Shown one piece after another: positions 24,081-32,585 of a stretch of 64,000 nt of DNA. Location of the stretch: assembly GCA_005502805.1 (NCBI GenBank), contig SCMY01000015.1, positions 121,780-185,779 of the forward strand, read 5' to 3'. The translations under genes and the position numbers were made by a program. The notes under the pieces are model-generated. The model was given only the letters and a program-made list of their open reading frames with translations, did no database searches and had not been told where the DNA came from. How positions within the stretch are numbered: the stretch's first letter is position 1; the number at the start of each line of letters is the position of its first letter. Source of the DNA: Rhizobiales bacterium 2SD. GTDB taxonomy: Bacteria; Pseudomonadota; Alphaproteobacteria; Rhizobiales; Beijerinckiaceae.

Positions 24081-24971
24081 TTATTTGCCGCCGCGCACGA
24101 TGCGCCGGGCGATGATGGAAAGCACGAGGATTGAGACGGTGATGATCAGCGATCCCGCCCAGGCGAGCTGCTGCCAGTTCTCGTAAGGGGCCGAGGCGAA
24201 CTGGTAGATCGTCACCGGCAGGTTGGAGACACCGCCGATCAGGTTGGGCGAGAACCAGAAATTGTTGTTCAGCGCGGTGAAGATCAGCGGCGCGGTCTCG
24301 CCGGCGATGCGGGCGAGGGCGAGCAGGACGCCGGTGACCATGCCCGACTTCGCCGCACGCCAGGTCACCGAGGTGATGACGACGGAGGGCGGGGCGCCGA
24401 GCGCGGCACCCGCCTCGCGCAGCGAGCCGGGAACCAGGCGCAGCATGTCCTCGGTGGTGCGCACGATCACCGGAATCGCGATGATGCCGAGCGCCACGCC
24501 GCCGGCCCAGCCGGAATAGCCGCGAAACGGCTCGACCAGGATCACGTAGACGAACAGGCCGATCAGGATCGAGGGCGCCGAAAGCAGGATGTCGTTGATG
24601 AAGCGGATGAGGTCGGCGAGCTTCGAGGCCTTGCCGTATTCGGCGAGATAGGTGCCGGCGAGCACGCCGATCGGCGTCGCCACGGCGATGCCGAGGAAGG
24701 TCAGCACGATCGAGCCGACGATGGCGTTGGCGAGGCCGCCGCCTTCCGTGCCCGGCCCGGGCGTGATCTGGGTGAAGGTCGAGGCGGAAAGCCCGCCCAG
24801 CCCCTTCACGATCAGCATGCCGAGGATCCAGAACAGCACGACGATCGCGATCAGGGTGAAGCTCGTCGCGATGATCTTCATCATCCGGTCGGCGGTACGG
24901 CGCGAGGAGCGCACGCGGCCCCATTCGACATGCGGCGCGGTCATGGTCTTGGCAGGTGTGGCCATGGTCAT
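24081..24971 (-). CDS. pstA: phosphate ABC transporter permease PstA
   Basis: A 296-residue inner-membrane permease with six hydrophobic segments. A positively charged N-terminus (RVRSSRRTADRMMK) precedes the first helix. The EAA loop is REAGAALGAPPSVVITSVTW. GGGAGC lies 8 bases before the start. It pairs with PstC to form the phosphate channel and lies 13 bases downstream of the pstC stop. Confidence 0.97.
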   Translation of the reverse strand: MTMATPAKTMTAPHVEWGRVRSSRRTADRMMKIIATSFTLIAIVVLFWILGMLIVKGLGGLSASTFTQITPGPGTEGGGLANAIVGSIVLTFLGIAVATPIGVLAGTYLAEYGKASKLADLIRFINDILLSAPSILIGLFVYVILVEPFRGYSGWAGGVALGIIAIPVIVRTTEDMLRLVPGSLREAGAALGAPPSVVITSVTWRAAKSGMVTGVLLALARIAGETAPLIFTALNNNFWFSPNLIGGVSNLPVTIYQFASAPYENWQQLAWAGSLIITVSILVLSIIARRIVRGGK

Positions 24972-24984
24972 TGTCCGCTCCCGC

Positions 24985-25953
24985 TCAGTAGCGCTTCACC
25001 CGCGCGACCAGCAGGCGCGCGATGACGAGGACGACAAAGGTGACGAAGAACAGGATGCAGCCGAGCGCGATCAACGCGTTGAGCTGCAGGCCGAGCGCCT
25101 CGTTGAACTCGTTGGCGATGCGCGAGGCGATCGTCGAGCCGGGATCCATGACCGAGGCCGAGAGCCGGTTGGCGTTGCCGACGACGAAAGTCACCGCCAT
25201 GGTCTCGCCGAGGGCACGGCCGAGGCCGAGCATGATCGCGCCGATGATCGAGACGCCGGCCTGCGGCACCAGGACGTGGCGCACCACCTCCCAGGTCGTC
25301 GCGCCGATGCCATAGGCGCTCTCGCGCAGCACCGACGGGATCTGGTCGAGCATGTCGCGGGTGATCGAGGCGATGAAGGGGATGATCATGAAGGCCAGGA
25401 TGATCCCGGCGGACAGGATGCCCAGGCCCGAGGGCGAGCGCGAATAGAGGATGGTGCCGACGATCGGCATGCCCTCGACCAGGCTCGAAAGCGGGATCTG
25501 GACATAGGCCGCGAACAGCGGCGCGAAGACGAACAGGCCCCACATCCCGTAGATGATCGAGGGTACGGCTGCGAGCAGCTCGATCGCGGTCGAGACCGGC
25601 TGCTTGAACCAGGGCGGAGCCAGCTGCGTCAGGAAGACGGCGATCCCGAGCGAGAGCGGGACGCCGACGACGAGCGCGATCAGCGCGGTCGAGAGGGTGC
25701 CGACGATCGCAGGCCAGGCGCCGTATTGTTCGTTCTGGGTGTCCCAGACGCTGGAAGTGATGAAGCCGAGGCCGAATTCGCGGAAGGCCGGCCAGCCGCC
25801 GACCACCATCGAGACCATGATGCCGGCGAGCAGGACCAGCACAAACAGGGCCGCCAGCAGGCTGGCGTTGCGGAAAACGAGATCGAAAGTCCCCATCGGG
25901 GTCTTGCGCACCGGCGCACTCGGCACGGCGAACTGGTCGGTCACGGCGGACAT
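24985..25953 (-). CDS. pstC: phosphate ABC transporter permease PstC
   Basis: A 322-residue inner-membrane permease, partner of PstA. It shows six membrane segments, the PstC-typical periplasmic loop after the first helix (FGLGFITSSVWDTQNEQYGA) and the EAA loop ESAYGIGATTWEVVRHVLV. It is separated from pstS by 111 bases that include a strong hairpin, which probably sets the ratio of binding protein to channel. Confidence 0.97.
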   Translation of the reverse strand: MSAVTDQFAVPSAPVRKTPMGTFDLVFRNASLLAALFVLVLLAGIMVSMVVGGWPAFREFGLGFITSSVWDTQNEQYGAWPAIVGTLSTALIALVVGVPLSLGIAVFLTQLAPPWFKQPVSTAIELLAAVPSIIYGMWGLFVFAPLFAAYVQIPLSSLVEGMPIVGTILYSRSPSGLGILSAGIILAFMIIPFIASITRDMLDQIPSVLRESAYGIGATTWEVVRHVLVPQAGVSIIGAIMLGLGRALGETMAVTFVVGNANRLSASVMDPGSTIASRIANEFNEALGLQLNALIALGCILFFVTFVVLVIARLLVARVKRY

Positions 25954-26017
25954 CCGTGGTTACTCCGGTCTCGAACGGCGACTATCGGGGCGAAACGATA
26001 TTCTGGTCGTCGCGGAA

Positions 26018-26041
26018 GCGGGGGCCGCGACCGGCCCCCGC
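26018..26041. terminator. hairpin between pstS and pstC (attenuating or mRNA-stabilising)
   Basis: GCGGGGGCC (26018-26026) pairs with GGCCCCCGC (26033-26041) around a 6-base loop. The stem is very G+C-rich and has no T-run, so it is unlikely to be a full terminator. At the end of pstS it could protect the pstS part of the transcript or partly terminate, raising binding protein over permease. Confidence 0.55.
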
Positions 26042-26064
26042 CCCGTATTCTCATGCGGGAACGA

Positions 26065-27090
26065 TCAGAAGATCGGCTTGCCCGCCGGGTCGGTCACGCC
26101 CTTCCAGGCGTTGCGGACCTGATCCTTGACGTTGGCCGGCAGCGGCACGTAGTCGAGGTCGAGGGCGAGCTGGTCGCCGCTCTTGTAGGCCCAGTCGACG
26201 AACTTCAGCGCGGCCTGCACCTCTTCCGGCTTCTCGGGCTTGGCGTGCACGAGCAGGAAGGTGGCGGAGGTGATCGGCCAGGCCTGGGCGCCCTTCTGGT
26301 TGTTCAGCGAGATGCCGAAGCCGGGGGCCTCGTTCCAGTTGGCGTTGGCGGCAGCGGCCTGGAACGACTTGTCGTCCGGAGCCGGGAAGTTGCCGTCGGC
26401 GTTCTTGACGAGGGCATGGGCCAGCTTGTTCTGCTTGGCGTAGGCGTATTCGACGTAGCCGATCGAGTTGGCGACCTGCTTGACCGAGGCCGAGACGCCC
26501 TCATTGCCCTTGCCGCCGATGCCGACAGGCCACTGCACGGCCGTGTTGGTGCCGATCTTCGACTTCCAGTCAGCCGAGACCTTGGAGAGGTAATCGGTGA
26601 AGACGAAGGTCGTGCCCGAGCCGTCCGAACGGTAGACCGGGTTGATGTTGGCGTCGGGCAGCTTGAGGTCGCCGTTCAGCGCGACGATCTTCGGGTCGTT
26701 CCACTTCTTGACGTTGCCGAGATAGATCTCGGCGATCAGCTCGCCCGAGAGCTTGAGCTGGCCAGGCTCGACGCCGGCGATGTTGATCGCCGGGACGACG
26801 CCGCCCATCACGGTCGGGAACTGGATCAGGCCGTCCTTGGTGAGGTCATCGCCCTTGAGCGGAGCGTCGGTGGCGCCGAAGGCGACGGTCTTCGCCTTGA
26901 TCTGGCGGATGCCGCCACCCGAACCGATCGACTGGTAGTTCAGGCCAACGCCGCTCTCCTTCTTGTAGGCCTCGGCCCACTTCGAATAGATCGGGAAGGG
27001 AAAGGTCGCGCCGGCGCCGGTGATGTCGGCGGCCTGGGCAGCGCCCGTCAGGCCGATGGCAGCGGCCGTCAGAATGAGAAGTTTGCGCAT
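26065..27090 (-). CDS. pstS: phosphate ABC transporter substrate-binding protein
   Basis: A 341-residue periplasmic phosphate-binding protein. The start at 27090 gives a signal peptide MRKLLILTAAAIGLTGAAQA, cleaved before ADITGAGATFPFP. Phosphate-binding segments are GAGATFP, SIGSGGGIRQIKAKTVAFGA and SDGSGTTFVFTDYL. AGAGGAC precedes the ATG, and the Pho box is about 55 bases upstream. It is the first gene of pstSCAB-phoU-phoB. Confidence 0.98.
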   Translation of the reverse strand: MRKLLILTAAAIGLTGAAQAADITGAGATFPFPIYSKWAEAYKKESGVGLNYQSIGSGGGIRQIKAKTVAFGATDAPLKGDDLTKDGLIQFPTVMGGVVPAINIAGVEPGQLKLSGELIAEIYLGNVKKWNDPKIVALNGDLKLPDANINPVYRSDGSGTTFVFTDYLSKVSADWKSKIGTNTAVQWPVGIGGKGNEGVSASVKQVANSIGYVEYAYAKQNKLAHALVKNADGNFPAPDDKSFQAAAANANWNEAPGFGISLNNQKGAQAWPITSATFLLVHAKPEKPEEVQAALKFVDWAYKSGDQLALDLDYVPLPANVKDQVRNAWKGVTDPAGKPIF

Positions 27091-27144
27091 CAGATGTCCT
27101 CTTTCGGATCGCAAGTGCAGCGGCCCTGCTAGAACACCGGCTAT

Positions 27145-27162
27145 ATGACAGCTGGATGACAC
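27145..27162 (-). promoter_or_regulatory. Pho box (PhoB binding site) of pstS
   Basis: On the minus strand the 18 bases are two 7-base direct repeats, GTGTCAT and CTGTCAT, separated by four bases (CCAG), which is the canonical Pho-box layout with an 11-base period. It lies between the phoR stop and the pstS start, about 55 bases from the latter, so PhoB should activate pstSCAB-phoU-phoB from here. Confidence 0.9.
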
Positions 27163-27199
27163 ATAGTCATGAAAGCGACCTGCGCCTCGTCACAAATCA

Positions 27200-28252
27200 T
27201 TAACGGGCGGCCTCAGGCAGGCGCGGCAGGATCGCCCGGAAGGTCGCGCCCTGGCCGACCACGCTCTCGATGGTCAGGCGGCCGCGATGGCGCAGGACGA
27301 TGTGTTTGACGATGGCGAGACCGAGGCCGGTGCCGCCGGCCTCGCGGCTCGCGGCGGTGTCGACGCGGTAGAAGCGTTCGGTCAGGCGCGGCAGATGCTC
27401 CGGGGCGATACCGGGGCCATCATCGCGCACGCTGATGCTCGCCTCGTCGCCGGAAATCCCGACAGTGATGCCGACCTCGCCGCCGCGCTGGCCGTATTTG
27501 ATGGCGTTCTCGACCAGATTCTCCATCAGCCGCAACAATTCGTCGCGGTCGCCGGCGACGGTGACGGGCTGCTGCGGCACGTCGAGCTTCAGCGTCACTT
27601 CGCGCTCGCGGGCCATCAGCACCAGCGAATCCAGAATCTCGCGGGCGATGCTGGAGAGATCGACCGGTGTCTCCGGCGCGAGATGCGCGCGCAACTCGAT
27701 CCGCGAGAGCGAGAGCAGGTCGTCGACGAGGCGCGCCATGCGCAGGCCCTGCTCGCGCATGATCGCCAGGAAGCGGTCGCGCGCCGCGGAATCGTTGCGC
27801 GCCGGACCCTGCAGGGTCTCGATGAAGCCCAGCACGGAGGCGAGCGGCGTGCGCAGTTCGTGGCTGGCGTTGGCGACGAAGTCGACGCGCATACGCTCGG
27901 TCATGCGCTGCTCGCTGAGGTCCTCGAAGGTCAGCAGCACGGCCCGGCGCCAGCCGCTGCCGGCGAGCGCCGCGATATGGATGCGGAAGGTGCGCTCGAC
28001 CGGCACCCGCTCGATCAGCTCGACGGCGCGGCGGCCGCCATGGCGCGAGACCTGCTCGATCGCGTCGATCAGATCGGGGTCGCGCATCACCAAAGCGAGC
28101 GGCTTGCCCGTGGCGAGCGCCGTAACCAGAGCCGGCGCCGTCGGGCTCAGCGCCTGGATCACGCCCTGCGCGTCGAGCAGCACGGCTGGAACGCCGATGG
28201 CCTCGATCAGCGCCGCCGTAACCGGCGCCTTTGGGTCGACCAAAGCGTGCAT
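27200..28252 (-). CDS. phoR: phosphate regulon sensor histidine kinase PhoR
   Basis: A 350-residue kinase. A PAS-like domain occupies about residues 15-115, the phosphoacceptor histidine lies in ANASHELRTPLASVLGF near residue 130, and the N-, G1- and G2-boxes follow (NLVENAIKYG, DDGPGIAPEHL, GTGLGLAIVKH). There is no membrane helix: the protein begins directly with the PAS region, unlike classical PhoR with N-terminal anchors. GCAGGAG lies just upstream of the ATG, so this is not an annotation truncation. It phosphorylates PhoB. It stops 38 bases before the Pho box. Confidence 0.94.
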   Translation of the reverse strand: MHALVDPKAPVTAALIEAIGVPAVLLDAQGVIQALSPTAPALVTALATGKPLALVMRDPDLIDAIEQVSRHGGRRAVELIERVPVERTFRIHIAALAGSGWRRAVLLTFEDLSEQRMTERMRVDFVANASHELRTPLASVLGFIETLQGPARNDSAARDRFLAIMREQGLRMARLVDDLLSLSRIELRAHLAPETPVDLSSIAREILDSLVLMAREREVTLKLDVPQQPVTVAGDRDELLRLMENLVENAIKYGQRGGEVGITVGISGDEASISVRDDGPGIAPEHLPRLTERFYRVDTAASREAGGTGLGLAIVKHIVLRHRGRLTIESVVGQGATFRAILPRLPEAAR

Positions 28253-28346
28253 GCGGCTCCTGCCCTTGCGTGGCCTGCGGCCAAGCCTCTTATTCCGGAG
28301 CGACGGCGTAGCGCAATTCCCTTCCCGCGCCGCAGGAGGGGAAGCG

Positions 28347-29450
28347 TTATCTGTGGGCGGGACCTGACGCCTCGAAGCCCGTCACGCCCGGAATCTGGAC
28401 ACCGCCAAGGAGCTGGATCAGCTCGCCCTGGCGGTGCACGCCGGTCTTGGCGAAAACGGATTTGAGCTGGCCACGCACGGTTTCGGGCCGGATGCCATGA
28501 GCCTCGGCGATGCCACCGATGGTACCGCCCGACAAGAGCAGGCGCGTCACCTTGGCCTCGGCCGGGCTAAGATCGAACAAGGCTTCGAGGATCGCGGCGG
28601 ACGGTGCTGCGCTACGCCCAACCTCCGTGAGATAGAACAGCTGCGCCGCACCCGAAAACAGATCCAGTCCAGCCCGTCTGAGTGGAACGACATGCGCCAC
28701 GAAGGCAGGCCGCTCGTCCGTTGCCCGTAGCGGAAAGGACAGGCCCGTGTCGCCGGCCCCATCGAGATGCCGCTGCAGGCGCTCGTTCGCCACGGAATCG
28801 GTGAGACGGATCCGGTCGAAAGCGCCGACCTCGACCGCAGCGCAGGTCAGGACGAGCTCGTTGGCCGCGAGCACGCTATGGCGGCCCGTGATGATTGCCG
28901 CCGGCAGGCCGACCAGCTCCAATGCCGCGACGCTGGCGCGCGCGCGCTCCAGACCGAGGCGCGCTGCGATGATCGAAGCCCGCGCAAGGTGCGGCCGGAG
29001 CGGATCGAGCTTCTCGGCCGCCTCGCGGGAGATGGGACCATCGGCATAGAGACGCTCGATCGAGAAGACGATGCTGTCGCCGCTGGTCGAGCGGATCGAA
29101 GTGCCAACACACCAGCCCCAGCCGCGCGGCCTGAGGAAATCACGATAGAACGGATCTCGCTCCAGCTCCTCGGGCGTGATCGCGTCGAGATCGGTCAGAA
29201 AACGTGGCTCGTAGAGAGGGACCAGGCGCTTGGCCCGCAAATTCTCCGCGGCGAAGGGCGAGGCGGCCCATTCAGCGGCAACGACGCGGATGGCTTGCGA
29301 AGAGGTCCACTGGAAACGGCTCGGCGAGGCCGCGAACAGGATCGTGCCGGCCCCGCCGACGCTCTTCGCCAAGCGGTCGAGTACGCCCGCCCATTTCTCC
29401 GGCACAACGGCGGCTTCATAGATCTCGTCGATCAGACTCGTCGTGTCCAA
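28347..29450 (-). CDS. LuxR-family transcriptional regulator
   Basis: A regulator of about 367 residues. The C-terminal LuxR helix-turn-helix is recognisable (FDLSPAEAKVTRLLLSGGTI, then GIRPETVRGQLKSVFAKTGV). The N-terminal 290 residues look like a PAS/GAF-type sensor region, with no AHL-binding signature. Start codons are ambiguous: the frame begins with TTG at 29474, but TTG at 29450 (reading (M)DTTSLIDEIYEA) has GGGACG at proper spacing and is chosen. It stands alone on the minus strand between phoR and a membrane protein. Its target genes are unknown. Confidence 0.83.
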   Translation of the reverse strand: MDTTSLIDEIYEAAVVPEKWAGVLDRLAKSVGGAGTILFAASPSRFQWTSSQAIRVVAAEWAASPFAAENLRAKRLVPLYEPRFLTDLDAITPEELERDPFYRDFLRPRGWGWCVGTSIRSTSGDSIVFSIERLYADGPISREAAEKLDPLRPHLARASIIAARLGLERARASVAALELVGLPAAIITGRHSVLAANELVLTCAAVEVGAFDRIRLTDSVANERLQRHLDGAGDTGLSFPLRATDERPAFVAHVVPLRRAGLDLFSGAAQLFYLTEVGRSAAPSAAILEALFDLSPAEAKVTRLLLSGGTIGGIAEAHGIRPETVRGQLKSVFAKTGVHRQGELIQLLGGVQIPGVTGFEASGPAHR

Positions 29451-29560
29451 TGGCTTCGTCCCGCAGGCCGGCAACGCCCTCGATCAGGGTCGGAAAACAG
29501 GAGTTGGCTCCCGCCGGCCGCTGCGTCAAGGACATGCTCGCCTGCCCCGAGCCGGCGGGT

Positions 29561-30535
29561 TCAGATATCGTGCCGTCTGATCCGCCGGATCATCTCGTTC
29601 AGCGCCAGCAGCACCAGCGCCAGGATGAAGGGCAGGATGTAGTAGATGATGCGGAAGAGCAGCAGCGCGCCCAGCACCTGCTCGAAGGGGAGGCGGCTGA
29701 GCGCGATCAGCATCGTCGCCTCGAAGACACCGAGCCCGCCCGGCGCATGGCTGGCGATGCCGATCAGGCAGGCGAAGATGTAGGCCGCCAGGAAGCTCTC
29801 ATAGGGCAGGTTGTGCCCGCCCGGCAGCAGCACATAGAGCACGGCGGCAGCGGCGCAGACCTCGGCAGCGCCCAGCAGCATCTGCGCCAAGGTAACGCCC
29901 AGCCCAGGCAGCGGCAGGTTCCAGCCGCTGACCCGCAAGGTGCGCTCGCCGGTCGCCACCCAGAAGAGATAGCCCGCCGTTCCGACTGCCACGGCGGCGC
30001 CGACCGCCTGGATCACCAGCGGCGAGGTGCGTGCCAGAACGGCAACGGACTCCGTCGCATAGAACAGGCTGGCGCAGAGGATCATGCCAAGCCCGAGCCA
30101 GAAGGTCAGGCCGGCGATCACGGTGAGGCTCGCCACCTCCGAGGCGCGCACGCCCTTGGCCGAATAGACCCAGTAGCGCACCGTGCCGCCGGTCACGATC
30201 GGGAAGCCGAGGGTGAAGGCGACGGAATAGCTGGTGAAAGAGGCGAGCGCCGTCGTCCGGTAGGGGATGGAGAGACCGAGCCGCCGCAGCGCCAGCGCGT
30301 CATAGCCGGTGAGCAGCAGATAGCTCAGCGCCGTGAAGCCGAGCGCGAGCAGGAGCTGGCGCTGGCTTGCATTGGCGAAAGCGCGGGCGAGCTCGCCCGG
30401 CTCGATCTCGCGGACGATGTAGTAGAGCACCACCAGCGAGGCGATGAAGATTACCGAGGAAGCGAGCGGACCGAGCCACCACCAGCGGCTGCGCTTGCGC
30501 AGCGGCATTCCTGGCTCGTGCGGGCCGAAGGACAT
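29561..30535 (-). CDS. UPF0104 / lysylphosphatidylglycerol synthase-like flippase domain protein
   Basis: A membrane protein of about 324 residues with eight or so hydrophobic segments, matching the N-terminal membrane (flippase) half of MprF and the AglD/YbhN group. Diagnostic stretches are TALASFTSYSVAFTLGFPIV, TGGTVRYWVY and SHAPGGLGVFEATMLIAL. The C-terminal lysyltransferase domain of MprF is absent, so a lipid-flipping or export role is possible but not aminoacylation. The start at 30535 (MSFGPHEPGMPLRK) has AAGAG upstream; the longer frame adds a low-complexity arginine/alanine segment. Confidence 0.85.
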   Translation of the reverse strand: MSFGPHEPGMPLRKRSRWWWLGPLASSVIFIASLVVLYYIVREIEPGELARAFANASQRQLLLALGFTALSYLLLTGYDALALRRLGLSIPYRTTALASFTSYSVAFTLGFPIVTGGTVRYWVYSAKGVRASEVASLTVIAGLTFWLGLGMILCASLFYATESVAVLARTSPLVIQAVGAAVAVGTAGYLFWVATGERTLRVSGWNLPLPGLGVTLAQMLLGAAEVCAAAAVLYVLLPGGHNLPYESFLAAYIFACLIGIASHAPGGLGVFEATMLIALSRLPFEQVLGALLLFRIIYYILPFILALVLLALNEMIRRIRRHDI

Positions 30536-30727
30536 CAGCGCTCTTGTCGGGTTGCGCCCGGGCGCGGCTGCGGCGGGCAAGGCGGGTTGCTGGCGGCTGG
30601 CCTTGGCGGCCGGACCCGAGAGATAGCGCCTTCGCCGCGATGCACAAGGCGGGGCGGCGCGGCGAATGCGCGCCATGAGGCCGGCGCAGGACGCGCCGGC
30701 TGCTTTCCAGGCTCAGCGGCGAGGTGG

Positions 30728-32251
30728 CTAGCCTTCCGCCTCCATCGCCTCCCGGAAGAAGGCCTCGGGATCATCGACCTCGACCAGCTTCCGCTTGTCG
30801 ATCCGCCAAAAGCGGTTGCCGACGGCCCGGACGAAGCTGCGATCATGCGAGACGAGAAGGCAGCTGGTCTCGCCGGCGGTGAGCTCAGCCTCCAGCGCCT
30901 CCTGCCCCTCGATGTCGAGATGGTTGGTCGGCTCGTCCAGCAGGTAGAAATTCGGCCGGGCGAGGCGCAGCGCCAGCATGGCGAGCCGCGCCCGCTGCCC
31001 GCCCGACAATGTGCCGATCGGGTCGGTCTGGCGATCGATGGCGATGCCTGCGCCAGCGAGCAGGCCGCGGGCCGGCTGGTCGCCGACGTCGAAGCGCCGG
31101 CTGATCAGGCCATGCGGCGTGTCGTCGTCGGGCAACTCGGCCAGGCTCTGACTGGCATGGCCGAGCACCAGCGAGGGCGTTGGCCTGATGCCGGGCTGAT
31201 CGTCGCCTGCAATCGCCTTGTGGAGCATGGCGATGAAGCGCGATTTGCCGGCGCCGTTGAGGCCGAGCAGCACGATCCGGTCGCCAGGGCTGATCCAGCG
31301 CTTGCCCGTCCGGAACAGCTGCCGCCCGTCCGGCGTCTCGACCGCGACGTCGTCGAGCGCGACCAGCGCCCGCACATGGGTCGCGCTGCTGGCGAGCCTG
31401 ATCGCGCCAGCTGAACGCTCGCGATGGGCCGGACGCGCCGTCGCTTCAAGCTCGTCGGCCCGTCGCTTCAGCTGCTTGGTCTTGCTCAACAGGAGATCGC
31501 TGCCGGAGTTGATCCCGATATTGTTGAGCTTCGCCGCCTGTCGCCGCATTTGCTGGACCGCCTTGAGGTCACGCTCGTGTCGGCGCGCCATGGCGGCATC
31601 GCTTTCGTCGAGCGCGGCTCGGGCCCACGAGTAAGGCAGGGCAAAGAGCTGCGAGCGCTCCTGACGCAGGAACAGCGTCCGGTTGGTCGTCGCGTCCAAG
31701 AAGGCGCGGTCATGGCTCGACAGGATCACGGCCATGTCGCGCGGCAGGGCGGTAAGCCAGTTTTCCAGCAGGCCGATCCGGGCGAGGTCGAGATGGTTGG
31801 TCGGCTCGTCCAGCAATAACAGGTCCGGCTCGGCGATGGCAGCGCGTGCGAGCAGGACGAGCCTTTGCCAGCCGCCGCTCAATTGCCCGAGTGGGCGGCG
31901 GCGCAGCTCAGTCGGCACGGACAGCATGTCGAGCGCGACCTCAGCACGCCAATGCTCGCTCTCGCGCTGCTCGGCCGGCAACTGGTCGAGCAGCAATTGA
32001 TCGACGGGCTGCTCCAGCAAGTGCGGCGGTGCATCCTGCTCGACATGGCCGATGCGTAGGCCACGCGAGCGGATAATCCCGCCGGCGGACGGTTCAAGCG
32101 AACCAGCGAGACAGCGCAGCAAGGTCGACTTGCCGCGGCCATTGGCGGCGACGAGGCCGAGGCGGTCGCCGGCCACGAGGGAGAGGGACAGGTCGGAAAA
32201 CAGCGGTGCGCCCAGCGTGACGCCGAGATTGCGCAGGGTGATCAAGGTCAT
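30728..32251 (-). CDS. ABC-F family ATP-binding protein
   Basis: A 507-residue soluble protein with two ABC ATPase domains and no membrane segment. Domain 1: NGRGKST, LSGGWQRLVLLARA, LLLLDEPTNHLDLARIG. A charged linker follows (about residues 220-275). Domain 2: NGAGKSRFIAML, LSGGQRARLAMLA, FYLLDEPTNHLDIEGQE. The DEPTNHLD motif in both domains is typical of ABC-F proteins, which act on the ribosome as translation factors or antibiotic-resistance factors. The Uup/EttA/YheS subgroup is not clear from motifs alone. It is separated from the MFS gene by a 334-base gap. Confidence 0.92.
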   Translation of the reverse strand: MTLITLRNLGVTLGAPLFSDLSLSLVAGDRLGLVAANGRGKSTLLRCLAGSLEPSAGGIIRSRGLRIGHVEQDAPPHLLEQPVDQLLLDQLPAEQRESEHWRAEVALDMLSVPTELRRRPLGQLSGGWQRLVLLARAAIAEPDLLLLDEPTNHLDLARIGLLENWLTALPRDMAVILSSHDRAFLDATTNRTLFLRQERSQLFALPYSWARAALDESDAAMARRHERDLKAVQQMRRQAAKLNNIGINSGSDLLLSKTKQLKRRADELEATARPAHRERSAGAIRLASSATHVRALVALDDVAVETPDGRQLFRTGKRWISPGDRIVLLGLNGAGKSRFIAMLHKAIAGDDQPGIRPTPSLVLGHASQSLAELPDDDTPHGLISRRFDVGDQPARGLLAGAGIAIDRQTDPIGTLSGGQRARLAMLALRLARPNFYLLDEPTNHLDIEGQEALEAELTAGETSCLLVSHDRSFVRAVGNRFWRIDKRKLVEVDDPEAFFREAMEAEG

Positions 32252-32585
32252 GGTCGGTCTCGAAACTGCCCGAGCCGCGCGCCGTCATTCGGCCGGGGTC
32301 CTTGCCCCGAGCACCACGAATGCGGAACGCCTGGCTCGATGAGGGGATGAGACGCAGCTGACCCGAGCTCTGGGCTCGAAGACGCTACGCCCTCACGAAG
32401 GGCAGACCTGGAAGAGACCTAAAAGGATCGCCTGTACGGTCAGCCCTGCAAGCCGGCTTGCAGGGCCTGAACGGGGCCGCGCTGACGATGGTGACGAAAG
32501 AACGTGATCACGCAGCCCTCCTTGGTTTCGAGTGGATCGACGGGCGAGAGCTAACGCCAATCGCGACAATGCACAAGCCGGCGCG
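32252..32585. other. 334-base intergenic region with a 24-base palindrome
   Basis: No coding potential that I trust. It lies between the start of the ABC-F gene and the stop of the MFS gene, both on the minus strand, so it should hold the ABC-F promoter. The only obvious structure is the perfect palindrome at 32443-32466. Confidence 0.5.
32443..32466. repeat. perfect 24-base palindrome
   Basis: GCCCTGCAAGCC (32443-32454) is followed directly by its reverse complement GGCTTGCAGGGC (32455-32466), with no spacer. There is no T-run on either side. It may be a dimer-binding operator for the ABC-F gene or a cruciform or REP-type element. The palindrome is exact; the role is unknown. Confidence 0.6.

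Noticed and set aside
24652..27132. 826-codon plus-strand open frame opposite pstA, pstC and pstS
   Set aside because: Shadow frame of well-identified pst genes, with low-complexity composition and no ribosome binding site.
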